DNA from: CAYQUC01 sp964514215
Lineage (GTDB): Bacteria; Pseudomonadota; Gammaproteobacteria; UBA6429; Thiohalophilaceae
Length of the DNA: 56,126 nt
Reading direction: 5' to 3'
Assembly (NCBI GenBank): GCA_964514215.1
Contig: CAZEPW010000018.1
Coordinates: forward strand, 1-56,126
Part shown: positions 1 through 8,100 of the stretch, in pieces
Position numbering within the stretch: position 1 is the first letter of the stretch
How the letters are laid out: every line of letters starts with the position of its first letter
Position numbers and translations under genes: made by a program
Notes under the pieces: model-generated
Database searches by the model: none
What the model saw: only the letters and a program-made list of their open reading frames with translations
Told to the model about the DNA's origin: nothing

Positions 1-212
1 GGAGTTTAAATTGAGTGGAGAGGTTAATTTATACTTTATAGATGCCGGCTAAAAAAACTACCGGCATGACGGGTGTTTGGTGATTTGAGTTAAAACCATC
101 ACTGTCATCCCGGTAATGTTTTGAGCCGGGATCCACTGGCTCGGAGTTTAAATTGAGTGAAAAGGTCAACTTATACTTTATGGATGCCGGCTTAAAACAT
201 TACCGGCATGAC
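1..212. repeat. REP-like palindrome cluster
   Basis: Two 70-bp direct copies lie at 1–70 and 143–212. They share GGAGTTTAAATTGAGTG, a TTATACTTTAT stretch and a terminal hairpin with ATGCCGG and CCGGCAT arms. Only the hairpin loop and a few bases differ. Between them, around 101–130, is a third palindrome with ATCCCGG and CCGGGAT arms. GC-rich palindromes in alternating types are characteristic of REP/BIME-like intergenic elements. The first copy begins at the window edge, so the cluster may extend further left. The second copy ends two bases before the Shine-Dalgarno sequence of the ECF sigma gene, so it would be transcribed in that gene's leader. Confidence 0.75.
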
Positions 213-214
213 AC

Positions 215-239
215 AGGAGGCACTTTTATGTAGCACATG
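215..239 (+). promoter_or_regulatory. Shine-Dalgarno with start-stop codon pair before the ECF sigma gene
   Basis: AGGAGG at 215–220 is a perfect Shine-Dalgarno sequence. Seven bases after it is an ATG at 228–230, followed directly by TAG at 231–233. The next in-frame ATG, at 237, is the first that opens the sigma-factor frame and is 16 bases from AGGAGG, which is far for direct initiation. The gene could be translated by reinitiation after a one-codon ORF, or the original start may have been disabled by a stop at codon 2. Confidence 0.5.
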
Positions 240-857
240 CAATTTATGGCGACTACTGTTAATCTTAGTTTATTGATGAATGATGACTTTGACAATGAAA
301 CAGATGAAAATTTAATGTTACGTTACCGTGATGGTGATGTTGTTGCTTTTGAGGTTTTGTATTCACGGCATAAAGCGTCTTTATTTCGATATTTTATGCG
401 ACAGTGTTCGGAACAGCTTATTGTGGAAGAATTATTTCAAGAATGTTGGATGAATATTATTAAAGCGCGAAAAAACTATGTTAATTCAGCAAAGTTTACT
501 ACGTATATGTACACTATTGCGCATAATAAATTAGTTGATCATTATCGGCGTAAGAAACTTAGGTTTGCGGATACTTTAAATAGCAGTGATTTTCAAGATG
601 GTATTGATGGACTGCCTGCCGCTAAGCACGAACAACCAGAGCAGCTTGTTGCTAAGCAACAAAAAAGAGCATTATTACTTACGGCTGTTAATTTACTTCC
701 AGAAACGCAACGAGAGGTATTTTTATTGCGTGAAGAATTTGGTCTAAGCTTAGATGAAATTGCAAAAATTACCGATGTTAATATGGAAACAGCTAAAAGT
801 CGGTTGCGATATGCAGTTGCTAGTCTGAAACAAACGTTACAAGCGGGTGATTTATGA
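237..857 (+). CDS. RNA polymerase sigma factor, ECF (sigma-70 family) type
   Basis: A 206-residue protein with the two-domain layout of ECF sigma factors. Region 2 (about residues 27–103) contains the core-binding and -10 recognition segment, including FQECWMNIIKAR and YTIAHNKLVDHYRRKK. Region 4 (about 145–198) contains LLPETQREVFLLREE and a helix-turn-helix ending in ETAKSRLRYAV. Family knowledge says it directs RNA polymerase to a small regulon. Its stop overlaps the start of the next gene by 4 bp (ATGA), typical of a sigma/anti-sigma pair. The start is uncertain: ATG codons at 237, 246 and 276 are possible, and the strong Shine-Dalgarno fits an ATG-TAG pair upstream better. The regulon and signal are unknown. 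Confidence 0.9.
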   Translation: MQFMATTVNLSLLMNDDFDNETDENLMLRYRDGDVVAFEVLYSRHKASLFRYFMRQCSEQLIVEELFQECWMNIIKARKNYVNSAKFTTYMYTIAHNKLVDHYRRKKLRFADTLNSSDFQDGIDGLPAAKHEQPEQLVAKQQKRALLLTAVNLLPETQREVFLLREEFGLSLDEIAKITDVNMETAKSRLRYAVASLKQTLQAGDL

Positions 858-1657
858 CTGCACACGATAAAGATAAAACAATTACGGATGATGAGTTTGA
901 TGAATATTTGTCGGGCAATTCTGATGTTTCGGCATTGTATCATGCTGCTGATGAATCGGGCTTCGATGATGAGTTAATGCAGCCAAGCTTTGACATTGAT
1001 AATAGCATTTTGGCTGCAGCTAAGCGTGAAGTTGTTACCCGGCCTGAAATGGTTAAAAAATCTTATTCGCCATTTTCTAATAATTATTTCATTCCGTTAT
1101 CAACCGCAGCTTCAATTATAATTGTGGTTGCAGTAGTTAGTTTTTTTCCCGAACAAGTAGTACCACCTGTAGAAATTAATCCAAAGGCTGCATCGCCAGT
1201 AATGTTAGAAGAACAGGCAGTGATGAGTTCTACAGTTAAACAAGATCAAGAGCAGGTTCAAGAGTCGATTGTTAATAATAAAGTATTAGCTAAACGTAGT
1301 GTTGTAAAAAAAGAATTTAAGCGTAAGCGACAATTAAAGACGAAAAATAAATTAATTGAATCATTATCACGTAATAGCGATAATGTTGAAAATAAAATGC
1401 AATCTGATGAAATTGAATCTATTGCGGATGATTCGGTATTTATAGGACGTTTATTTAATACTGTTGTTAAGAAAAAAATGACGTTTGATGAAAAAATATG
1501 GGCAAGTTTACCTGAAGCTGAATGGCGTAGACGGATTAAAATAATTTATTTACGTAGCGGTAAACTGGCTGTTAAGGATATTATTATTGCTTATAATAAA
1601 AAATTTCCTAAACAAAAATTAAGTATTAAAGATATTGTGTTAGATAAAAAAAATTAA
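854..1657 (+). CDS. probable membrane-bound anti-sigma factor (partner of the ECF sigma)
   Basis: A 267-residue protein with one predicted membrane helix at about residues 79–98, an acidic N-terminal domain of about 70 residues and a lysine-rich C-terminal part. The N-terminus (DEYLSGNSDVSALYH, then DIDNSILAAAKREV) resembles a recurring pattern in membrane proteins encoded beside ECF sigma genes: a YL-G-S-LS motif, then LD-ILA-A. The C-terminus (LPEAEWRRRIKIIYL followed by a short amphipathic segment) also recurs in that group. No zinc-binding HxxxCxxC anti-sigma motif is present. Translation is coupled to the sigma gene by a 4-bp overlap. The anti-sigma role is inferred from context and topology. 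The gene ends convergently on the GGDEF-EAL gene with shared stop bases. Confidence 0.65.
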   Translation: MTAHDKDKTITDDEFDEYLSGNSDVSALYHAADESGFDDELMQPSFDIDNSILAAAKREVVTRPEMVKKSYSPFSNNYFIPLSTAASIIIVVAVVSFFPEQVVPPVEINPKAASPVMLEEQAVMSSTVKQDQEQVQESIVNNKVLAKRSVVKKEFKRKRQLKTKNKLIESLSRNSDNVENKMQSDEIESIADDSVFIGRLFNTVVKKKMTFDEKIWASLPEAEWRRRIKIIYLRSGKLAVKDIIIAYNKKFPKQKLSIKDIVLDKKN

Positions 1658-4302
1658 TTTTTCTTATTTAATTCTTTCCAGGATTCTTTATTAATAAAGT
1701 CAATTAATTGTTCGGTGTTTAGTGGTTTGCTAAAATAATAACCTTGTACTTCATCACAATCACGTTCTCTTAAAAATTCAAGTTGTTGTTTGTTTTCTAC
1801 ACCTTCGGCAGTTATGTCCAGTTTTAGGCTTCGAGCCATTGCTATTATAGTGTCTACAATAATAGCATCATCGTCATTGGTGGTGATGTCTTTTACGAAT
1901 GAACGATCTATTTTTAATACATCAATGGGAAATTTTTTTAAATAGGCTAATGATGAATATCCGGTACCAAAATCGTCAATTGAAATTTTAATACCTTGTT
2001 TGTGAAGTCGATTTAGTGCTTGGGTAGTTTCTTCAATATTGTCCACTAATAAACTTTCAGTTATTTCAAATTCGAGATTGAGGGGATTAATGTTGGTCTC
2101 GGCTATAATTTTAAAAATGTTATCAACTAGATTTTCCTCTTTGAATTGATAGGCAGATAAATTAATCGACATACGTAAATTAGGAAAATCCGATTTACAC
2201 CATTTCATGTATTGTGAACAGGCGCTGCGAATAATCCATTCTCCGGCTCGATTTATTAGCCCGGTTTCTTCTAATAAGGGTATAAAACTAACGGGGGGGA
2301 TCCTACCGAGTTGTGGGTCGGTAAATCGCATTAAAGCTTCGATACCGGATATAGTATTATTTTTGATATTGATTTTTGGTTGGTATGCTATTGTAAATAA
2401 GTCTTTATCCAATGCCGAGCGTAATTTATTTTCTAAGGTTAAACGTTCTTCAGCACGATAATTTAAATCCATGGTGAAAAACTGATATTTATCACCACCG
2501 AGTTCTTTTGCTCGATACATTGCGGTATCTGCATTTTTGATTAAATTATTAATGTCAGCATCATCGTCAGGGTAAGTGGTAATTCCAATACTGACTGAGC
2601 TGAACAATTCGTTGCCTTTTAGGTTGTAGGGTTTTCTCAGGGTGCGAATAATCGTTTCTGCTATTTTAGCTGCATCATCATCGTGTTCGATGCCTTCAAG
2701 TATAATGGTAAATTCGTCGCCACTTAAACGTGAGAGGGTATCCCCTTCCCGAATGCAGCGAGCAATTCGTTTTGCTACTGTGGTTAGTAGTAAGTCACCT
2801 ATGTGATGGCCATAGGTGTCATTAACTGGTTTGAATCTATCAATATCAATGAATAATAAACTCAGTCGGGTGTTGTTTCGTTTTGCTTGGGCTATGGCGT
2901 GTTCTAGGCGGTCGTGAAACAAGGTTCGGTTGGATAAGCCAGTTAGTGAGTCGAAATTGGCTAAGTGGGTTAATCTTGTTTCGTATTCTTTTCTGTCGGT
3001 AATATCTTTGGCAATGAATAAAAATGATTTTTCACCAGATAAATCTATCGAAGTTAAACTGCATTGTATATGAAATGTGTAACCGGATTTGTGTTGTCCT
3101 ATGAATTGTTGTTTTTGTTCATTTTGTGTTTGTTTTGATTCAAAATAACCATTTGCTATAGCATGATGAAATTTGTAATTTGAATCATAAGAGAATAAAC
3201 AGTCAATGTTTTTGTGTAATAAAAACATTATTTTATAACCAAATAAATTTTCTGTGGCGGAATTTATTGATATTATTTTAAGCTTGCTATTTAAGGTTAT
3301 TATTGCATCTGGTACGGTTTCTAATACGGTTCGTATTCGTAATTCACTTTCGCGGAGTTCGTTTTCACTTAAATAGAGTTGTTCGTGGTAGTGGTTTAAT
3401 GATTGATAAACTTTTTCAAATTCAGCTATATTTATAAAACTATCGTGATTTTTTTCAAATGTTATTTTAGAACCCTTTCCAATTAAATCAATTTGTCGTG
3501 CTAGATTTCTTAGTGGAAAGCCAAGATATTTTATGGATAATACTATAAAGCTTAAAAACAATAACAATGATGCAATGGATATGCGTATTAAGGTGTTGTT
3601 AAATAATTTTTCTAATATTTCAAATTCTGAGTTTTTAACTGCACTAGCTTCAAAATATTGGTTGATATTTTTGGCAAGAATAAATTGTGTGGTTAATGGT
3701 TTATATTTTAATTTTTTTATATCCAAGTATTTAAAGTTTATATTGTTAAAGGCTTTTGTCAGGTCGATTTTAATAACTAGAAAACCACTGGCTTTACTAT
3801 TGTTGTTTGAGCTGATATTGGCTTGTTGATATAAATGTGCTTGTTCGGGGCCCATTATGACATAGGGTTTTATTTTGTCTAAGCTCACTTTTAAGGGCAT
3901 GCTGATATCGTTAAAATTCGATAGTGGCATTCCTTTGTTATTATAGAGATTTATGTTATCAAAATAGTTAGGTGCAAATTCAAATTTTGGGGCTCGATTT
4001 AGCTGCCAATATTTGTAATAGGTGGGGCTTTGTAGTTGTTGTTTGGTTTCGTCCCAATTAGAAAATTGTTCTGCAAGCATGGTTGTGTTTTTAAATATTT
4101 TCGATAGCGTTGAGTTAAGTTCTTCTTTTGCAAGGACATTGGATTTATATTCTGACTGGCTTTCTAACATGGTAATTTTTTGTTTGGTGTACCATCCGAG
4201 TAAACCTAAGGTTATTATTAGGGCTAAAATAAAAATTATTCCCAATAGGTGAATGGGAATTGATAGATGTTTTATTTTTTTGTATACCATTGATGATATC
4301 AA
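1654..4302 (-). CDS. membrane PAS-GGDEF-EAL cyclic di-GMP turnover protein
   Basis: An 882-residue sensor protein: membrane helix at about 15–37, a periplasmic region to about 235, a second helix at about 236–257, a HAMP-like linker, a PAS domain (about 318–440), GGDEF (about 445–605) and EAL (about 615–875). The GGDEF signature reads SGDEF at 527–531 with an RxxD-type inhibitory site (REGD) five residues before it. The EAL domain keeps the hallmark residues: IEALMRF, EITES, DDFGTGYSSL, KIDRSFV, AEGVE and QGYYF. It should therefore be a competent phosphodiesterase, while cyclase activity is uncertain because the first glycine of GGDEF is serine. Its ATG overlaps the stop of the upstream hydrolase gene by 4 bp, so the two form an operon. 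Confidence 0.9.
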   Translation of the reverse strand: MISSMVYKKIKHLSIPIHLLGIIFILALIITLGLLGWYTKQKITMLESQSEYKSNVLAKEELNSTLSKIFKNTTMLAEQFSNWDETKQQLQSPTYYKYWQLNRAPKFEFAPNYFDNINLYNNKGMPLSNFNDISMPLKVSLDKIKPYVIMGPEQAHLYQQANISSNNNSKASGFLVIKIDLTKAFNNINFKYLDIKKLKYKPLTTQFILAKNINQYFEASAVKNSEFEILEKLFNNTLIRISIASLLLFLSFIVLSIKYLGFPLRNLARQIDLIGKGSKITFEKNHDSFINIAEFEKVYQSLNHYHEQLYLSENELRESELRIRTVLETVPDAIITLNSKLKIISINSATENLFGYKIMFLLHKNIDCLFSYDSNYKFHHAIANGYFESKQTQNEQKQQFIGQHKSGYTFHIQCSLTSIDLSGEKSFLFIAKDITDRKEYETRLTHLANFDSLTGLSNRTLFHDRLEHAIAQAKRNNTRLSLLFIDIDRFKPVNDTYGHHIGDLLLTTVAKRIARCIREGDTLSRLSGDEFTIILEGIEHDDDAAKIAETIIRTLRKPYNLKGNELFSSVSIGITTYPDDDADINNLIKNADTAMYRAKELGGDKYQFFTMDLNYRAEERLTLENKLRSALDKDLFTIAYQPKINIKNNTISGIEALMRFTDPQLGRIPPVSFIPLLEETGLINRAGEWIIRSACSQYMKWCKSDFPNLRMSINLSAYQFKEENLVDNIFKIIAETNINPLNLEFEITESLLVDNIEETTQALNRLHKQGIKISIDDFGTGYSSLAYLKKFPIDVLKIDRSFVKDITTNDDDAIIVDTIIAMARSLKLDITAEGVENKQQLEFLRERDCDEVQGYYFSKPLNTEQLIDFINKESWKELNKKN

Positions 4303-5150
4303 TTGGTTAATAATTCATTTAAAACTTTATCGTTTAAGTCAAACTCATGCGTAGTATCAAAAAAATGATTTGCTCCTTCTATTATTATTAAATTTGAGTC
4401 ACTTAGAATCGATATCCAGTTTTTGTCTACACGTTTATCTTTGCTGCCAAGAATAATGGTAATTGGCGTTGTTAGTTTATTAATTTCTGCTTTAATTTTT
4501 TGTTTTGTCCATTGTGCGTAAGATATATAGTACTTTGCTGGTGAGGTATAATTTTTACAATATGATATTGGGTATTGATGCAATTGGGTTTCATCTTGTT
4601 TTAGATCGCGCTGGGCTTGTTTAATGTATTTTTGAATAAGGGTGCCGTCGTTTGTTTTTTCGACATCGATTAGGCTAGTGGCAATTAATTTTTTGATTGA
4701 TTTTGGATTTTTTCGATTACTGTAAAGAAGAATTTGTAAGCTACCAAAGCTATGGCCAACTAGATAAATGCTGGAGTGCCCTTTTTTTTCTAGGAATTGA
4801 ATCCAGTAATCTATCTCGGCAATGTCTTGTGCCATTTCATGATTGTGAATTGCTTCACAAGGCAGACTTTTTTGGCGGTTGCTGATGCCTAATGTTAAAT
4901 TGGGCGCTAATACGCTATAACCTTCATCACTGATGGCACTAATAAGGCTGCGTACGGTAATGTAATTTCGGGTTTGTAATAATCCGTGTAGGATAAATAC
5001 CGCGGGCCGGTTTTTATCGCCCATCTGGTATTCCGCGGTGGCAATGAGACCGTTGGGCAGTTTATGGCTGATGGTGGCGCTGATTGCCGGCTTGTTAATG
5101 GCGATTACGCTAAGCGATATAAACCATAGTAATTTGCTTGATAATTTCAT
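4299..5150 (-). CDS. secreted alpha/beta hydrolase
   Basis: A 283-residue alpha/beta-hydrolase-fold protein with an N-terminal signal peptide of about 24 residues (hydrophobic core LLWFISLSVIAI). Visible elements are the oxyanion-region HGLL, the nucleophile elbow GHSFGS, a late acidic segment (GSKDKRVD) and the catalytic histidine in GANHFFD. The order fits a serine esterase or peptidase acting in the periplasm or outside the cell. The substrate cannot be told. It is the first gene of a two-gene operon with the GGDEF-EAL protein (4-bp overlap), which suggests co-regulation but not a shared reaction. The 284 bp to the divergent purE gene must hold both promoters; I could not single out a convincing one. 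Confidence 0.8.
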   Translation of the reverse strand: MKLSSKLLWFISLSVIAINKPAISATISHKLPNGLIATAEYQMGDKNRPAVFILHGLLQTRNYITVRSLISAISDEGYSVLAPNLTLGISNRQKSLPCEAIHNHEMAQDIAEIDYWIQFLEKKGHSSIYLVGHSFGSLQILLYSNRKNPKSIKKLIATSLIDVEKTNDGTLIQKYIKQAQRDLKQDETQLHQYPISYCKNYTSPAKYYISYAQWTKQKIKAEINKLTTPITIILGSKDKRVDKNWISILSDSNLIIIEGANHFFDTTHEFDLNDKVLNELLTN

Positions 5151-5434
5151 GGAACCTGCATAAAAGTGTATAAATATTAATGACTTAATATCCTTATAGC
5201 GGCAAATATCCTATTTTCTTAAATCGACTCTGGTGTGCTAATGCGGTTGTTTATTTGTTAAGTACAACATTACATGATGCTAATGCTTTGATCAATAAGG
5301 GACTTTGCCTAGTTAGGATTACCTGACATCTTTGTTTAAATTACGGTATGCTGCGTGTTTTAAATTTAATAATATCCGCATTGCCTCTATTTCAGTGGGG
5401 TTTTCGTTTGATAAAATAGTAAAAGGCGTTAAGC

Positions 5435-5944
5435 ATGAGTTCAAAATTTGTTTCAATTATAATGGGATCTGATTCGGATCTACCTGTTATGCATAGTTGC
5501 ATGGATACTTTAACTAAATTAGAAATTGCTTTTGAAGTGAAAATTTCATCGGCACATCGTACCCCGGATATTACTCGTGATTATATCGCGGATGCGGAGC
5601 AACGTGGTTGCCAGGTTTTTATTGGGGCTGCGGGTTTGGCTGCGCATTTGGCGGGTACGATTGCTGCACATACTTTAAAACCTGTGATTGGTGTACCGAT
5701 GGACGGTGGTCCATTACAAGGTATGGATGCATTATTATCAACGGTGCAAATGCCCGGTGGTATTCCGGTGGCGAGTGTTGCTATTGGTAAGGCCGGGGCA
5801 AAAAATGCAGCTTATTTAGCGGCTCAAATGATGGCGTTAAGTGATCCGGAACTTGCCAAGCGAATTGTTGCTGAGCGCGAAGAAAATTCTAAAGCAGTTG
5901 TTGCTAAAGACGCTAAAGTACAGAAAATGTTTTCAACGAAATAA
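5435..5944 (+). CDS. purE: N5-carboxyaminoimidazole ribonucleotide mutase PurE
   Basis: 169 residues, normal for class I PurE, which converts N5-CAIR to CAIR in de novo purine synthesis. The family signatures are clear: IIMGSDSDLPVM near the N-terminus, the substrate-binding SAHRTPD with the catalytic histidine, GAAGLAAHLAG, and MPGGIPVASVAIG. The usual partner purK is not next to it; the gene 14 bp downstream is tsaC. The mutase still needs N5-CAIR from PurK, presumably encoded elsewhere. No PurR-like operator was recognised by eye upstream. Confidence 0.97.
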   Translation: MSSKFVSIIMGSDSDLPVMHSCMDTLTKLEIAFEVKISSAHRTPDITRDYIADAEQRGCQVFIGAAGLAAHLAGTIAAHTLKPVIGVPMDGGPLQGMDALLSTVQMPGGIPVASVAIGKAGAKNAAYLAAQMMALSDPELAKRIVAEREENSKAVVAKDAKVQKMFSTK

Positions 5945-5958
5945 TCAACTAACATTTC

Positions 5959-6513
5959 ATGTCTTATTGGCATATTAAAAATGCTATCCAAGTTATAAAG
6001 CAGGGTGGGGTGATTAGCTACCCTACTGAGTCGGTATTTGGCCTTGGTTGTAACCCCAATGATTTAGCAGCGGTATTGCAATTGCTTGATATTAAGCAAC
6101 GCGAGATGAGTAAAGGCTTATTATTGGTTGCTGAAAACTTGTCGCAGCTTGAGCCGTATATTAATCTCAGTGATTCATTAACTGTGAATAAGTTAATGGC
6201 CGAGACCAGCAAACCGGTAACCTGGATAGTTCCGTGTGATTATCTAACTCCGGCATGGTTAACGGGCAAGCACCAATCGATTGCGGTTCGTATTAGCCGT
6301 CATTGCATTGTGAAACAATTATGCTCTGAGTTTAACGGTGCACTGGTATCCACGAGTGCCAATATAAGCGGCCAAGCTAGCACTAAAAAAGCGTGGCAAG
6401 TACGTAAGCGTTTTGGTAATAAAGTGAATTATTATGTTCCCGGTGAACTGGGCTTGTTTGCGACTGAGTCTGAAATTCGAAATATTATTACCGATGACGT
6501 TATTCGAGCTTAG
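5959..6513 (+). CDS. tsaC: threonylcarbamoyl-AMP synthase (Sua5/YciO/YrdC family, TsaC type)
   Basis: 184 residues, the length of the single-domain TsaC form. It makes threonylcarbamoyl-adenylate from threonine, bicarbonate and ATP for the t6A37 modification of tRNAs reading ANN codons. Family motifs are SYPTESVFGLGCNP near the N-terminus, the SKGLLLVA segment, TWIVPC, a basic AVRISRH stretch and STSANISGQ. It follows purE by 14 bp and is probably co-transcribed with it. hemF follows 207 bp later; tsaC and hemF are also close neighbours in Pseudomonas, supporting the TsaC rather than the YciO assignment. Confidence 0.92.
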   Translation: MSYWHIKNAIQVIKQGGVISYPTESVFGLGCNPNDLAAVLQLLDIKQREMSKGLLLVAENLSQLEPYINLSDSLTVNKLMAETSKPVTWIVPCDYLTPAWLTGKHQSIAVRISRHCIVKQLCSEFNGALVSTSANISGQASTKKAWQVRKRFGNKVNYYVPGELGLFATESEIRNIITDDVIRA

Positions 6514-6671
6514 CCTAATCAAAGTGTGCTGCGATATATGACTTTAGGACGTTTTTGCGAGATAATGTCCACTGTAATCATAGGATAATTATTCTCGGTA
6601 GTGATTATTGCAAATAGCGAATTTTCGCAGGGTTATTTAGAAATAACATAATTTTAAAAGTAGCTGTTTTA

Positions 6672-6691
6672 TAACTGACATCCATCAGTTA
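6672..6691 (+). promoter_or_regulatory. inverted repeat in the hemF leader
   Basis: TAACTGA at 6672–6678 and TCAGTTA at 6685–6691 form a perfect 7-bp inverted repeat around a 6-base centre, 29 bp before the hemF start. It could be an operator or a short mRNA hairpin just upstream of the Shine-Dalgarno AGGAAGG (6711–6717). It does not match the FNR/ANR or Fur consensus. Confidence 0.35.
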
Positions 6692-6720
6692 GGGAAAGTG
6701 ACGTTATCGTAGGAAGGAAT

Positions 6721-7632
6721 ATGTCAGAATTAGATGTTAAGGCAATTAAAGAATATTTGATGGGTTTGCAAGATCGGATTTGCGCAATGTTAGAAGCGGA
6801 AGACGGTGCTAAGACCTTTTTAGAAGACAAATTTGATCGACCTCAAGGCGGTGGTGGTCGTAGCCGGGTGATGGAAAATGGTGCGGTGTTTGAGAAAGCC
6901 GGGGTTAATTTTTCGCACGTATTTGGTGACAACATGCCGGCATCGGCAACCGCGCATCGTCCGGAATTAGCCGGTCGAAATTTTCAGGCTTTAGGTGTGT
7001 CGTTGGTGATTCATCCGCGTAATCCTTATATTCCAACATCACACGCCAATGTGCGGTTTTTTATTGCTGATAAAGACGGTGCGGATCCGATTTGGTGGTT
7101 TGGTGGTGGTTTTGATTTAACACCGTATTACGGTTTTGAAGAAGATGCGATTCATTGGCACCAAGTAGCTAAAGATGCCTGTGATCCTTTTGGTGATGAG
7201 GTTTATCCAAAATATAAAAAATGGTGTGATGAATATTTTATGCTGAAACACCGTGATGAGCCACGTGGAGTTGGTGGGTTATTTTATGATGATTTAAACG
7301 AATGGGGTTTTGATAAAGGCTTTGAATTTATGCGTAGTATTGGTGATTCTTATATTAAAGCCTACCAACCGATAGTTGCGAAACGTAAAGATACCAATTA
7401 CGGTGAGCGTGAAGTTGATTTTCAATGTTACCGTCGTGGTCGTTATGTTGAATATAATTTAGTATATGATCGTGGTACTTTATATGGCTTACAAACCGGA
7501 CATCGAACTGAGTCGATTTTAATGTCGTTACCGCCAGTTGTGAAGTGGCGTTATGATTGGAAACCGGAGCCGGGTTCAGCCGAAGATAAATTGTATACCG
7601 ACTTTTTGATTAATAAAGATTGGTTGGCATAA
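6721..7632 (+). CDS. hemF: oxygen-dependent coproporphyrinogen III oxidase HemF
   Basis: 303 residues, the usual size for aerobic HemF, which oxidatively decarboxylates coproporphyrinogen III to protoporphyrinogen IX. Recognisable blocks include GGGGRSRVMENGAVFEKAG, the NPYIPTSHANVRFF metal/substrate segment, IWWFGGGFDLTPYYG, HRDEPRGVGGLFYDDL, and the C-terminal EYNLVYDRGTLYGLQTG. A strong AGGAAGG lies 3–4 bases before the ATG. The enzyme is cytosolic and oxygen-dependent, so the organism makes heme aerobically, in keeping with the c-type cytochromes later in the window. The gene ends 4 bp from the convergent DUF2799 gene. Confidence 0.98.
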   Translation: MSELDVKAIKEYLMGLQDRICAMLEAEDGAKTFLEDKFDRPQGGGGRSRVMENGAVFEKAGVNFSHVFGDNMPASATAHRPELAGRNFQALGVSLVIHPRNPYIPTSHANVRFFIADKDGADPIWWFGGGFDLTPYYGFEEDAIHWHQVAKDACDPFGDEVYPKYKKWCDEYFMLKHRDEPRGVGGLFYDDLNEWGFDKGFEFMRSIGDSYIKAYQPIVAKRKDTNYGEREVDFQCYRRGRYVEYNLVYDRGTLYGLQTGHRTESILMSLPPVVKWRYDWKPEPGSAEDKLYTDFLINKDWLA

Positions 7633-7636
7633 TACA

Positions 7637-8095
7637 TTATTGTTGATTTAATGATGAGCCAATATTAGGCAAGCCTGAGCGTAAGCGCAGCATTTCTGCG
7701 TTTATGTGCAGGTAGGATTTAACTTGGCTGCCACCACTGCCGCGATCACATTGGCTGCTAAATTTTACTGAATTACAATAATTGTGTAAGCCACGTTCTC
7801 GTCCTAGATCGTACATCACAATTTCTTCTGACAAATCGATGTTATAAGTTAAACACTTTTCCTGATATTTATTAAAATGCTCACGTAACTTACCTTTACT
7901 GGCATCGGCATAACCAAGCTCGGTAAAATCCGCAAAGCGGCATTCAGTTTCGGTAATCACCGAGCAAGCTGGTAATATCAGCAGTAATAAAGCCAGTAAA
8001 CTACATTTTAGCAATACTTGCTGCGGTGGCCGCTCTGCTAATAATACGGTGTTTGTTTTGTGGTGTTTCATAGCTAGAAAACTAGCAAGTACCAT
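7637..8095 (-). CDS. DUF2799 family lipoprotein
   Basis: 152 residues as drawn. A hydrophobic stretch ending in LPAC (Cys44) is a lipobox, so the mature protein should be membrane-anchored. After it, a pattern of conserved cysteines, glycines and aromatics (ECRFADFTELGYADASKG, the KCLTYNIDL segment, YDLGRERGLHNYCN) matches the DUF2799 family, whose function is unknown. The start is doubtful because 43 residues before the lipobox is long; a downstream ATG (8071) or TTG start would give a more usual signal peptide. It begins 5 bp after the stop of the TlpA-fusion gene and is probably its operon partner. Confidence 0.75.
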   Translation of the reverse strand: MVLASFLAMKHHKTNTVLLAERPPQQVLLKCSLLALLLLILPACSVITETECRFADFTELGYADASKGKLREHFNKYQEKCLTYNIDLSEEIVMYDLGRERGLHNYCNSVKFSSQCDRGSGGSQVKSYLHINAEMLRLRSGLPNIGSSLNQQ

Positions 8096-8100
8096 GCCGA

